NCBI RefSeq assembly: GCF_002553505.1
Contig: NZ_PDCP01000009.1
Span: 1 to 64,000 of the forward strand
Direction of reading: 5' to 3'
DNA from: Mycolicibacterium agri
GTDB lineage: Bacteria > Actinomycetota > Actinomycetes > Mycobacteriales > Mycobacteriaceae
Length of the DNA stretch: 64,000 nucleotides
Made by a program: the position numbers and the translations under genes. This document shows, piece by piece, positions 16,215 through 24,573 of this stretch (position 1 is the first letter of the stretch; each line of letters opens with the position of its first letter). A model generated the notes under the pieces. The model did not search any database. It saw only the letters and a list, made by a program, of their open reading frames with translations, and was not told the DNA's origin.

Positions 16215-17108
16215 ATGACTCAGCCCCACGAGAAGCGCCGTCGACTACGGGAAATGCTGAAGGCCGACCAACCGGTGGTCGCCCCGGGCATCTACGACGG
16301 TCTGACCGCGCGACTGGTGGAGCAGGCCGGCTTCGACGCCGCGATCGTGACCGGTGCCGGCGTATCGGCGAGCCTGCTGGGCGCCCCCGACGTCGGTTTG
16401 GTGACGATGTCGGAAGTCTTGACCCAGACCCGCAACATCGCCAACGCCGTCGACATCTGCGTCGTCGCCGATTGCGACACCGGATACGGCAACCCGTTGA
16501 ACGTCGGCCGCACGATCCGCGAATTCGAGAACGGCGGCGTCGCCGGGCTTTTCATCGAAGACCAGGTATCGCCGAAGCGGTGCGGCCACTTCGCAGGCAA
16601 GCAGATCATCCCCGCCGAGGACATGGTGCAGAAGCTGCGCGCCGCCGTGGACGCTCGCGTCGACCCCGAGCTGGTTCTCATCGCGCGCACCGACGCACGG
16701 GCGACCGACGGCATCGAAGAGGCGGTGCGCCGTGGCAGGCTCTACGCCGAGGCCGGTGCCGACATGATCTTCGTGGAGGCCCCCCACACCTACGAGGAAC
16801 TCGAGTTCGTCGGCGGCGAACTCAGTTCGCTGGGGTTGCCGCTCATGGTCAACCTCGTCGAGGGCGGCAAGACCCCCTTGGTCAGTGTCGACGACCTCGC
16901 CAAGCTCGGGTTCAGCTTCATCACCTTCTCCGGCTCGCTTCAGAAGACCGCGATCAAGGTGATGCAGGAGATGCTTGGTGCGCTAATGCGCGACGGAGAG
17001 GTCACCGCGTTCTACCCTTCAAAGATGGTCAGTCTCGAAGAGCGCAGCGAACTGCTCGGCCTGCCTCGTTACTTCGAGCTCGAACGTCGATATGCGAGTA
17101 GCCCGTGA
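16215..17108 (+). CDS. Isocitrate lyase/PEP mutase superfamily lyase (methylisocitrate or dimethylmalate lyase type)
   Basis: A 297-residue TIM-barrel enzyme. Visible motifs are PG.YDGLTARL, the metal-binding DCDTGYGNPLNV (about residues 85-96), EDQVSPKRCGH with the KRCGH catalytic loop, and the C-terminal F.P. region. The KRCGH loop is characteristic of carbon-carbon bond-splitting members such as methylisocitrate lyase or 2,3-dimethylmalate lyase, which release pyruvate plus another acid. AAGGAAG precedes the ATG; a longer frame would begin within the tandem repeat. Paired with a dehydratase and hydratase it would perform the final cleavage of an imported acid. The exact substrate is unresolved. 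Confidence 0.88.
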   Translation: MTQPHEKRRRLREMLKADQPVVAPGIYDGLTARLVEQAGFDAAIVTGAGVSASLLGAPDVGLVTMSEVLTQTRNIANAVDICVVADCDTGYGNPLNVGRTIREFENGGVAGLFIEDQVSPKRCGHFAGKQIIPAEDMVQKLRAAVDARVDPELVLIARTDARATDGIEEAVRRGRLYAEAGADMIFVEAPHTYEELEFVGGELSSLGLPLMVNLVEGGKTPLVSVDDLAKLGFSFITFSGSLQKTAIKVMQEMLGALMRDGEVTAFYPSKMVSLEERSELLGLPRYFELERRYASSP

Positions 17109-17782
17109 CCGATCAGATCCGGCAGGCCGTTCCCTACTCGGTACAGGCGGCCGACATCGTGAGAGCGCGCATCCTCGGCGGTGTGTATTCGCCCGGACAG
17201 CGGCTCAGCGAGGTCGAGCTGTCGAGCGCGCTGGGGATCAGCCGTAGCCCGCTGCGGGAGGCCCTGCGACTGTTGGCCAACGAGGGCCTCGTCACCGTGA
17301 TAAGCGGGCGCGGTGTCTTCGTCGCCGACTTCTCCGAAGTCGAGGTGCGCGAACTGCTGGAGATCCGCGAGGCCCTCGATGTGCTCGCCGTCCGGCTCGC
17401 GTCCAAACGCGCCACACCGGACGACATCAAGAAGCTGGAAAGCAACCTCGAAGGCCTGACGACGGCGTTGCGCAGCCACGGCAGCGAAACGCAGGCCTGG
17501 CCGTCGTCAGACTTCCATCTGTGCATCTACGAGGTGGCCGGGAACAGGAAACTCAAGGAGCACGGCCTGGCGGTGCACACACAGCTTCGGCTGGTTCGGT
17601 TCCGCTCTGGGGCCGCCGCTGAGCGGATGGATCAGGCGCACCACGAACACCTGTTGATGCTGGCCGCGATCTCCGACCACGACGCCGACAAGGCCGAGCG
17701 GCGCATGCGTGAGCATCTGAGCAACAGCGCGACCCACATCATTCAACAGATCCAGGAGCCCGGCGCGACGCGCACCGGCTGA
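17105..17782 (+). CDS. GntR family regulator, FCD subfamily
   Basis: A 225-residue regulator with an N-terminal winged helix (about 15-75: ADIVRARILGGVYSPGQRL, SRSPLREALRLLANEGLV, GRGVFV) and a C-terminal all-helical FCD domain. Metal-ligand candidates in the FCD domain are D..FH (residues about 138-141) and H....LL..AI..HD. FadR/FCD regulators usually bind organic acids. It is the last gene of the hydratase-lyase operon with a GTGA overlap to the lyase stop, so it is likely the pathway-specific regulator. Candidate operators contain AAGTACTG in the divergent promoter and before the lyase gene. Confidence 0.9.
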   Translation: MTDQIRQAVPYSVQAADIVRARILGGVYSPGQRLSEVELSSALGISRSPLREALRLLANEGLVTVISGRGVFVADFSEVEVRELLEIREALDVLAVRLASKRATPDDIKKLESNLEGLTTALRSHGSETQAWPSSDFHLCIYEVAGNRKLKEHGLAVHTQLRLVRFRSGAAAERMDQAHHEHLLMLAAISDHDADKAERRMREHLSNSATHIIQQIQEPGATRTG

Positions 17783-17806
17783 CGCTGCCACCTGGCACGG
17801 AGCCGA

Positions 17807-18171
17807 CTATTGGAGGCCGACCCTGAGCGCCAGGATCTGCACGGCCGCGGACTTCCCCTTCAGGGCATGGGGTCCGCGGTCGGCCAGAGGCCAGCGATGA
17901 TCGCCGAGAGCTGATGCCGTCTCTTTCGTGAGAAGGATTGTGTCCTTTGTGGTTTTGGTGAGCTGTTCGACACGCGCGGCCACATTGACGGCATCGCCGA
18001 TCAGCGTGAACTCCACGATCGCGCCACGCTCGGTCGCGTCGTACCAGGCAAGCTGCCGGCCTCGCGCGTCGAAAGCTGCGCTGACAGCGGACAATCCCGC
18101 ATGCGCCGCCGGATGACCAACCTCGGCGGCGTGCACCGCGGCCTGGCTGGCCAGCTGCGGCTGCGCCCAAC
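17807..18171 (-). pseudogene. Chimeric remnant: lnt fragment fused to adenylate/guanylate cyclase C-terminus
   Basis: Reading on the minus strand, the first part (18171 down to 18013) encodes a stretch nearly identical to residues of the apolipoprotein N-acyltransferase at 20942-22504 (AAEVGHPA.HAGLS.VSAAF, then DARGRQLAWYDATERGAIV). The reading then changes abruptly into the C-terminal part of a class III nucleotide cyclase domain (FTLIGDAVNVAARVEQLTK.T.DTILLT) and stops. Neither parent domain is complete, and no start or catalytic cyclase core precedes it. It is a recombination scar rather than a working gene. The junction is sharp at about 18012/18013. Confidence 0.75.
18013..18171 (-). 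repeat. Partial duplication of lnt (copy A)
   Basis: 159 bp, differing at about seven positions from 21100-21258 inside lnt (roughly 95-96 percent identity by eye) and in the same orientation. The two copies bracket the gmd-fcl island as direct repeats. Similarity stops sharply on both sides. Confidence 0.85.
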
Positions 18172-18740
18172 ATGACCCCAGACGCCAAATCGCCCAGTTC
18201 CTCGCCCACTGGACCGCAGGCGCTGGACATATTCTTCCGCCGCCACCGGTTCGGCGCTCCCATTAGGTCGCAGACGCGTTGCAGCTACGATGAGAACTCG
18301 GAGGCCAGTCGCGATCCGTAGCGACGATCCGATCGCCCAACGCGGACCTGATTGCGGCGCCGGCGGCTGGCTGCCCGGTGAACTGACTGAACTCGGCTTC
18401 CAGCAGGGCAGCAACGAAGGCGATTGTGCGGAAAGCTACCGATTTACACTCCCGAGCAATTCGCTCGAATCGAATCGTCCATCCTTAGGTTCGCCGAAAT
18501 CCGAATCCATTTTTATATAAAGCGCGAGCGCATACAGGCGTGAAACTGGAATTGCATTACAGACTGCGCGCGACAGCAAGACGACGACTGAATCCGCGAA
18601 GATTTCGACGCGAATCTAGATGCCGCACTTACTATGAAACCACATCACGACTGCGCTACCGCCGACCCTAACAGGGGCCGACCGTATCGGCAGCACCTGG
18701 AGATCTTGTAAGAAACCGGACATGAAGAATTAGGAAGCCA
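18172..18740. other. Disrupted intergenic region upstream of gmd
   Basis: There is no intact gene in about 570 bp. On the minus strand, short overlapping frames read like coding sequence (ALLEAEFSQFTGQ, then after a frame change GLRVLIVAATRLRPNG) but are broken by stops and frame changes, suggesting decayed DNA I cannot identify. From about 18420 onward the sequence is visibly richer in A and T (for example TTTTTATATAA near 18510). This part presumably carries the gmd promoter, whose elements I cannot define. Confidence 0.5.
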
Positions 18741-19758
18741 GTGAAACGAGCACTCATAACCGGGATCACCGGACAGGACGGCTCCTACCTTGCCGAACTA
18801 CTGCTCAGCAAAGGATACGAAGTACACGGGCTCATTCGCAGGTCGTCAACGTTCAACACGTCGCGCATCGATCATCTCTATGTCGACCCACATCAACCTG
18901 GTGCGCGGCTGTTCCTACACTATGGCGATCTTACTGACAGCACCCGTCTGGTAACGCTGCTTAGCACTATCGAGCCTGACGAGGTTTACAACCTCGCGGC
19001 ACAGTCGCACGTCCGCGTCAGCTTCGAGGAACCTGTTTACACCGGCGACATCACGGGAGTGGGCACGATGCGTCTGCTCGAAGCTGTTCGTCTATCAAGG
19101 GTGCAATGTCGCTTCTATCAGGCGTCGTCCTCGGAGATGTTCGGCGCGTCCCCGCCTCCCCAATGAAAATCCCTTTTATCCGCGATCACCATACGGTGCC
19201 GCGAAGCTCTACTTGTACTGGAGCACCCGCAACTATCGCGAGGCCTACGGCTTGTTCGCGGTGAATGGCATTATGTTCAACCACGAGTCGCCGCGACGCG
19301 GAGAGACGTTTGTGACGCGTAAGATTTCGCGCGCGGTGGCGCGCATCAAAGCCGGCATTCAGTCAGAGGTCTACTTGGGGAACTTGGACGCCGTGCGTGA
19401 CTGGGGGTATGCACCCGAGTATGTCGAAGCGATGTGGCGAATGTTGCAAGCCTCCGAGCCAGATGATTTCGTCCTCGCAACAGGTCGCGGCTACACCGTG
19501 CGCGAGTTCGCGCAGACCGCGTTCGACCACGCAGGTCTCGACTGGCAAAAACACGTCAAGTTCGACGAGCGTTACCTACGACCCACCGAAGTTGACTCGC
19601 TTGTCGGTGATCCCACGAAGGCCGCTCGCTCCTTGGGCTGGAAGGCTTCTATCCATACCGCCGAACTTGCGCGGATCATGGTCGATGCGGACATCACAGT
19701 TCTTGAATGCGAAGGCCATCCGTGGATTGACAAACCGATAGACGCTGGCGGTGCATGA
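18741..19758 (+). pseudogene. gmd: GDP-mannose 4,6-dehydratase, frameshifted
   Basis: Encodes a recognisable GDP-mannose 4,6-dehydratase in two frames. The first 141 codons carry the NAD(P) motif [12 protein letters not shown] and the SSSEMFG active-site segment, ending at a TGA after SPPPQ. From about 19160 the next frame continues with [15 protein letters not shown], then [17 protein letters not shown] and [16 protein letters not shown]. The frame change lies in an A-rich CCCCAATGAAAATCCC stretch, where a loss of two A residues from an AAAA run explains it. The catalytic YxxxK falls just after the shift, so the product would be dead unless this is a sequencing error or is bypassed. A GTG start follows TAGGAAG. 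It makes GDP-4-keto-6-deoxymannose for GDP-fucose or rhamnose-type sugars of surface glycolipids. Confidence 0.88.
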
Positions 19759-19764
19759 CCAACG

Positions 19765-20727
19765 ATGGGAGGATCAATCGGCGTCCTTGATCGGACTTCT
19801 TCAGTTTACATCGCCGGGCATACCGGACTTGTTGGCTCCGCCTTGGTGCGCAAGTTTCGGGCGGAAGGCTTCACGAACCTACTTCTACGGTCTCACAATG
19901 AACTCGATCTGACGGATCGAGCCGCTACACGTGATTTCATTCTTGACACGAGGCCGGATGTTATCATCGATGCTGCGGCGCGCGTCGGCGGCATCATGGC
20001 GAACAGCAGATATCCGGTTGATTTCCTTTCGGAGAATCTGCAGATTCAAGTGAACCTTTTGGACGCCGCGGTTGCGGCGCGTGTGCCGAGGTTACTATTC
20101 CTTGGATCTTCCTGCATATACCCGAAATTCGCTCCGCAGCCGATCAGAGAGGAAGCGCTGCTGACGGGTCCGCTTGAACAGACGAACGATGCATATGCTA
20201 TTGCCAAAATCGCGGGCATCTTCCAGGTCCAGGCAGTGAGGCGACAATACGGCCTGCCATGGATTTCAGCTATGCCTACCAACCTTTACGGGCCTGGGGA
20301 TAACTTCGCCAAATCAAGTTCTCATTTGTTACCGGGGCTCATCAGGCGGTATGAAGAGGCCAAAGTTACCGGAGCTCGGTCGGTCACCAACTGGGGAACC
20401 GGAACTCCGCGGCGTGAGCTACTGCATGTCGATGATATGGCGAGCGCCTGCTTATTCCTGTTGGAGTGTTTCGACTCTGACAGCCATGTGAATATTGGAA
20501 CTGGCGTCGACCACAGCATCGCCGAGATCGCGGAGATGGTTGCTGAGATCGTTGGATACGCTGGTGAAACACAGTGGGACACAACAAAGCCTGATGGCAC
20601 TCCGCGCAAATTATTGGATACTTCGATTCTGCGGCGAGCGGGATGGCGACCGCGCATAACGTTGCGGGATGGTATCGAAGCAACGGTGCGGTGGTATCGA
20701 GCGAATCTGGACGCTGCGAGGCAATGA
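19765..20727 (+). CDS. fcl: GDP-L-fucose synthase (epimerase/reductase)
   Basis: A 320-residue extended SDR enzyme. It shows the NADP motif YIAGHTGLVGSALVR, RSHNELDLTD, AARVGGI.ANS..P.DF...N, the Ser of LGSSCIYPK and the catalytic YxxxK in DAYAIAKIAG, followed by YGPGDNF and HVDDMA. It converts GDP-4-keto-6-deoxymannose, the Gmd product, to GDP-fucose. It lies 6 bp after the frameshifted gmd. The ATG has no strong ribosome site; a TTG 21 bp downstream preceded by GGGAGG is an alternative start. Codon use is less GC-rich than the neighbours, suggesting acquisition. In mycobacteria such pairs (gmdA/epiA) serve glycopeptidolipid or lipooligosaccharide synthesis. Confidence 0.9.
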   Translation: MGGSIGVLDRTSSVYIAGHTGLVGSALVRKFRAEGFTNLLLRSHNELDLTDRAATRDFILDTRPDVIIDAAARVGGIMANSRYPVDFLSENLQIQVNLLDAAVAARVPRLLFLGSSCIYPKFAPQPIREEALLTGPLEQTNDAYAIAKIAGIFQVQAVRRQYGLPWISAMPTNLYGPGDNFAKSSSHLLPGLIRRYEEAKVTGARSVTNWGTGTPRRELLHVDDMASACLFLLECFDSDSHVNIGTGVDHSIAEIAEMVAEIVGYAGETQWDTTKPDGTPRKLLDTSILRRAGWRPRITLRDGIEATVRWYRANLDAARQ

Positions 20728-20741
20728 TGTTGACTGAAAAT

Positions 20742-20757
20742 CCTAACGACGGTTAGG
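20742..20757 (+). terminator. Possible hairpin terminator after fcl
   Basis: CCTAAC-GACG-GTTAGG forms a perfect 6-bp stem 14 bp after the fcl stop. No T-run follows, so it may only be an mRNA-end stabiliser. The remaining 180 bp to the end of lnt hold no gene I can support. Confidence 0.4.
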
Positions 20758-20941
20758 CGCGATGTACACGCCGGTTAATTTGTCCAGTGATCGGTGGGTG
20801 ACTTCCGATGCTGGAATGGGTTCGGTGTAAATGTCGAAATGCAGCCTTTAAGCGCGAAACTGCCTAAAGCCAAGTCGATCGCTTTGCCGCACGTCATGTG
20901 GGCAGGTATTCCAAGCTGCGAGTGAGGTCGATCGTCGAGCA

Positions 20942-22504
20942 CTATTCCTTCTCCATAGAATGATGCCATAACTGCTGATGCGTAATACGCCAACGAGTCG
21001 CTAGAACGCTTGCGGCGGCGAGTATCGAAACTGCCAGCCACAGCACCCAATTCCCGAATTTCTCAAAAGCAGTGGTGCGCGAACCCAGAGGGACCTCCAC
21101 CACGATCGCGCCACGCTCGGTCGCGTCATACCAGGCAAGCTGCCGCCCCCGCGCGTCGAAAGCCGCGCTGACACCGGACAATCCCGCATGCACCGCCGGA
21201 TGACCCACCTCGGCGGCGTGCACCGCGGCCTGGCTGGCCAGCTGCGGCTGCGCCCAACTTCCCTGAAACGACGACGTCGAACTCTGATAGGCCAACAACT
21301 GCGCGCCCAGCGAAACCACCTCACGAGGAAGGTCGGAAAAGGTGGTCTCGAAACTGATCAGCGGCCCGACGGCGAGTCCGTCGGTGTGCAACACCGCCAG
21401 CCCATCACCGCGCCGCCGATCCTCGGCCGCCGCTTTCGTGTGACGGGTGGCCCAGCCGAGCACCCCTCGCAGCGGCACGTACTCGCCGAAGGGCACCAGC
21501 CGCGTCTTCGAGTAGGCGCCGCGTGATCCGTTCGGCCCGATGAGCACCGACGTCTTGCGGATGTCGCCGTCTCGGTCGCGGGCGTCGACGTTGACGAGCA
21601 GGTCCGCGCCGACCCGCCGCGACAGCGCCGCCAGCCGCGTCGTGACCTCCGGATGGTCGGTGAGGTCGACCCCGACGCTGCTCTCGCCCCACACCACCAG
21701 ATCCAGCTGCTGGCCCGCGAGACCCGCCGTCAGCTCCTCCGAAGCCGCCTGCCGGGCACCGGACTCCTCAATGTTGCCGGGCTGAACGAGCGCCACCCGC
21801 ACTGTCGACCCCACGGGAGGCGCCGGACCGAGCCAAAACCATGCCGGCCCGAGCACCGCACACGCCACTGCCGTCAGCGCAGCGACGACGCGGGTCGCCC
21901 CACGCCGGTTCAGGATCGCAACGGCGATCGCGGTGTTGGCGCAGACGATCAGAAAGCTGGTGAGCCATACGCCGCCGAGCGATGCGGAGGCCAGCATGGC
22001 TGGCTGGTTCCACTGCGACGATCCAAGCGATGCCCACGGACCTCCCAGGCTCGGCAGAGATCGCACGGCTTCGGCCAGCACCCATGCGCTCGGCAGTACC
22101 ACAAGGGCGGCGATACTCCTGTGCGTCGAGATCGGTTCGCGCAGAAGCAGATACGCGGCTACGCCCCACGGCATCCACAACGCGCCAAGTCCGACGGCCA
22201 GCACGAGCAGCAGCGGCCCGGCACTGGGCAGCAGCCAGTACTGGGTGGCCAAAATGTAGCCGGCCATACCGCACCACGCCCGCAGGGCGCCTGCGCGCAG
22301 GCTCGGCGCAGCACGCACCACGAACAGCAGAGGGACGAGGCCGAACCACGCCAGCCACCACCAGGACGGGGCGGGGAACGCGAGAGCAGGCAGCGCGCCG
22401 ACGACCACGGCCGCGATGCCCCACCACCACACGGGTCCAGTTTGGCGACTTCGCTCGTGGGCTGCTGCGGTATGAGAAGGCGAGTCGTTACCGTGGTCTC
22501 TCAA
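20942..22504 (-). CDS. lnt: Apolipoprotein N-acyltransferase homologue with Ser at the nucleophile position
   Basis: A 520-residue membrane protein with about six N-terminal helices (to about residue 215) and a nitrilase-like domain. Catalytic landmarks are VVWGESS, the Lys in AYSKTRLVPFGEYVP and the motif where the nucleophile Cys normally sits, which here reads VGPLISFETTF with Ser (AGT codon). Lnt N-acylates the Cys of lipoproteins on the outer face of the membrane; a Ser nucleophile would probably abolish or change this. The 5' end is uncertain. The longest version starts at a TTG that abuts the divergent ATG at 22504, and a GTG at 22432 (just before WWWGIAA) would leave promoter room. 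Part of it is duplicated at 18013-18171. Confidence 0.82.
   Translation of the reverse strand: MRDHGNDSPSHTAAAHERSRQTGPVWWWGIAAVVVGALPALAFPAPSWWWLAWFGLVPLLFVVRAAPSLRAGALRAWCGMAGYILATQYWLLPSAGPLLLVLAVGLGALWMPWGVAAYLLLREPISTHRSIAALVVLPSAWVLAEAVRSLPSLGGPWASLGSSQWNQPAMLASASLGGVWLTSFLIVCANTAIAVAILNRRGATRVVAALTAVACAVLGPAWFWLGPAPPVGSTVRVALVQPGNIEESGARQAASEELTAGLAGQQLDLVVWGESSVGVDLTDHPEVTTRLAALSRRVGADLLVNVDARDRDGDIRKTSVLIGPNGSRGAYSKTRLVPFGEYVPLRGVLGWATRHTKAAAEDRRRGDGLAVLHTDGLAVGPLISFETTFSDLPREVVSLGAQLLAYQSSTSSFQGSWAQPQLASQAAVHAAEVGHPAVHAGLSGVSAAFDARGRQLAWYDATERGAIVVEVPLGSRTTAFEKFGNWVLWLAVSILAAASVLATRWRITHQQLWHHSMEKE
21100..21258 (-). repeat. Partial duplication of lnt (copy B, inside lnt)
   Basis: The resident counterpart of the 159-bp direct repeat at 18013-18171. 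It codes for part of the nitrilase-like domain of lnt and is presumably the parent copy, because it lies in an intact reading frame. Confidence 0.85.
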
Positions 22505-23013
22505 TGGTCGGCTTGACCGCTATCGCGAATTTCGGTCACTCGGATTGCGAGCGCATCGTCGACGGCGCTCTGGCACAACCCGTCCTGGCCATCACGAGCC
22601 TGGCGTATGTCGTCGCCGGGATCGTCGTGTTGTGCTGGACGCTGCGACTGCGGGCGCCGCTGGCTTCGACTGCGGGGGTGGTGCTGGTGGCGGTCGGGGT
22701 TGGCAGCTTCGCGTTTCACGGCCCCCAGCCGGCATGGGCGCAGCCTGCCCACGACTGGCCGATCATCGCCGCGGCGGTTGTTTACGCCGCCGGCTTCGTC
22801 AGCAGCAGACAGCGACGCCGCTTGTGGGCGGCAGCGGCGGCGGTTTTCGTGTTCGGCCTCGCGGCCTACGCCGCAGGCCGCACAGGCTCGCCGCTGTGCC
22901 GCCCCGACAGCCTGTGGCAGTACCACGGCGCCTGGCACGTTCTGTCCGCCGCTGCCGCCGCGTGTGGGGCCAGGGCTATGACGCCAGACAACGAAACCCG
23001 CCCGGGCCGTTGA
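22504..23013 (+). CDS. Small integral membrane protein, unknown function
   Basis: A 169-residue protein with about four to five hydrophobic helices separated by short loops (ITSLAYVVAGIVVLCWTL, ASTAGVVLVAVGVGSFAFHG, WPIIAAAVVYAAGFV, LWAAAAAVFVFGLAAYAAG). It has the look of a ceramidase/hemolysin-III-like or DUF-type membrane protein, with conserved His residues in FHGPQPAWAQPAHDW and QYHGAWHVLSA. The pairs of His and Asp recall the metal-dependent CREST hydrolase superfamily, which is tentative. It diverges from lnt with almost no intergenic space. I do not recognise a specific family. Confidence 0.65.
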   Translation: MVGLTAIANFGHSDCERIVDGALAQPVLAITSLAYVVAGIVVLCWTLRLRAPLASTAGVVLVAVGVGSFAFHGPQPAWAQPAHDWPIIAAAVVYAAGFVSSRQRRRLWAAAAAVFVFGLAAYAAGRTGSPLCRPDSLWQYHGAWHVLSAAAAACGARAMTPDNETRPGR

Positions 23014-23053
23014 GGTTTCGGCCCGGGCGGATTCGGTTCGCGGAAGGCGCGGC

Positions 23054-23776
23054 TCAGAAGAACGTCGTCGCCGTCGTGCTCGTTCCGTTGTCACACGTGA
23101 CTGTGGCGGTCCGATCCCGGAACTGCGGGATCAACGGGACGAGCCTCAGGTTGTAGGTGGAATTGGCCGCCAACGCGAAGCTGCGGTTGACGTTGTCCAT
23201 CGCATACGTGCACTGCGACGGAACTCCACTGCGGTCGGTGATGTGAACCTCGAGGCCACCCAGGACCTTGTCGAACGAAATCGTCGGGCCCTGCTTCGGG
23301 GCGGGCGGTGGCGGCGGATCGTTCGGCGGAGGCGGCGGGGTGTTGCCGTTCGAGCAGCCCGACACGATCACTTTCGCGCCTGTCGAGATCTCCAGCTTGG
23401 CCTTGGCGGCGCTCTCAGCAGCGGCGCGAGTCGCGGCGGTGGCTCCGACCCGTTCGCCGAAGTCGTTCGAGGCGGCGGCGGCGCACTGGTCGGTGCCGAT
23501 GATCACGGTCACGCAGTGGCTTCCGCCGTTGTTCGAACAGTTCGTCAGCGCCCCTTGAGCGGCCTGCTCCTGGCTGGCGCTGATCGCCGAACCGCCAGCC
23601 ATCGTCACCGGCGGGTTCTCGTTGACGTATCCGAGCGCCAGTGCGATGTACTGCGGGGCGGCCTGCGCCGGAGCCGGGGTGGCCAGCAGGCCGACGCTGG
23701 CCGCGCCCGCAGCCAGCACCGAAGCGGCGATGGTCCGGCCGCGCCAGCGCGCACGGCTCGCAACAGTGGTTGTCAT
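23054..23776 (-). CDS. Secreted DUF4189 domain protein
   Basis: A 240-residue exported protein. Its signal peptide has an RARWRGR n-region and ends at PAPAQAAPQ (about residue 40). It is followed by a DUF4189 domain of about 95 residues (YIALALGYVNENPP, ALTNCSNNGGSHCVTVI, C.AAASN....VG.A.T.AAAE..A) with paired Cys residues suitable for disulfides. A proline-rich linker (PPPPPNDPPPPPAP) leads to a C-terminal domain of about 75 residues with two more Cys. Several mycobacterial DUF4189 proteins are secreted and of unknown function. It is divergent from the NTF2-fold gene across 225 bp. Confidence 0.85.
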   Translation of the reverse strand: MTTTVASRARWRGRTIAASVLAAGAASVGLLATPAPAQAAPQYIALALGYVNENPPVTMAGGSAISASQEQAAQGALTNCSNNGGSHCVTVIIGTDQCAAAASNDFGERVGATAATRAAAESAAKAKLEISTGAKVIVSGCSNGNTPPPPPNDPPPPPAPKQGPTISFDKVLGGLEVHITDRSGVPSQCTYAMDNVNRSFALAANSTYNLRLVPLIPQFRDRTATVTCDNGTSTTATTFF

Positions 23777-23948
23777 GATTTCTCCTCATGTGGTCGCTGC
23801 CCTGTCGGGCAGTTGTGTCCTTGGCACTGCGTCGCGGGTGGTGTGTGGGTATTGGTCGAGGTGTTCGACCCGGTCGTTGTTTCCCGCTGAAGCAATAGTC
23901 GTGATCGGCGAAGGCCCAGGTAACCGCCCGAAAGCTAGAATCCAGCGG

Positions 23949-23977
23949 CCCGCAGGGAAGACTTTCCTGTCTGCGGG
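23949..23977. promoter_or_regulatory. Hairpin in the leader of the SnoaL-like gene
   Basis: CCCGCAG (23949-23955) and CTGCGGG (23971-23977) form a perfect 7-bp stem, with partial GGAA/TTTCC pairing inside. It ends 24 bp before the ATG at 24002. It could be an operator or a 5'-UTR structure. No matching family of riboswitches is recognised. Confidence 0.4.
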
Positions 23978-24001
23978 GTAAGCATCGAGGGTGAGGTCAG
24001 G

Positions 24002-24535
24002 ATGACGATCGACGACGCGTATGACGAGATGATCGACGAGTTCAGGCTCGGAAAGCTGGCCCACGCGTACTGCCGCGCCGTCGACCGCGGCGATATCGCA
24101 GCGCTGAAGGCGCTTTATCACGACGACGCCGTCGACGCCCACGGCGGTTTCTCAGCGGGCAGCGCTGACGAATTCCTCGACCAGCTCACCGCGGCCCGCC
24201 CCTATATCCGGTCGATGCAGCATCACATCACGACGATGAACTTCGCGGTATCGAAAGACTTCGCCGAAGGCGAGATCTACACCATCGCGGTACACACGCT
24301 CGCCGCAGGCGGACGCGACGTCGATGTGATCGTCGGCGGCCGCTACCTCGACAAGTACGAAAAGCGCCACGGCGCATGGAAATTCACCGCACGCACCATC
24401 GTCACAGACTGGGCCCGGGTGACGGACCCGTCGACGATGGATGACACCCGCCCCATCACGAGAGACACCCTCAAGGGAAGCCCCGACGCCAATGACCCGT
24501 CACATCAATTCTTTTCGTTACTGGGCCGCGCATGA
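24002..24535 (+). CDS. SnoaL-like/NTF2-fold protein
   Basis: A 177-residue protein with the cone-like NTF2/SnoaL fold pattern: an N-terminal helix LGKLAHAYCRAVDRGD, ALYHDDAVDAHGG, SMQHHITTMNF, then strands EGEIYTIAVHT, VGGRYLDKYEKRHGAWKFTARTI and VTDW. Close family members are steroid- or polyketide-acting SnoaL-like cyclases and dehydratases and ring-hydroxylating dioxygenase beta subunits. Potential catalytic residues are Tyr/His/Asp in the pocket, but the substrate is unknown. GAGGTCAGG precedes the ATG. A flavodoxin-type gene starts 38 bp downstream, perhaps in the same transcript. Confidence 0.8.
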   Translation: MTIDDAYDEMIDEFRLGKLAHAYCRAVDRGDIAALKALYHDDAVDAHGGFSAGSADEFLDQLTAARPYIRSMQHHITTMNFAVSKDFAEGEIYTIAVHTLAAGGRDVDVIVGGRYLDKYEKRHGAWKFTARTIVTDWARVTDPSTMDDTRPITRDTLKGSPDANDPSHQFFSLLGRA

Positions 24536-24573
24536 AACAATCGGACGACTCCCACCCCAGAAAGGGGGCATCG

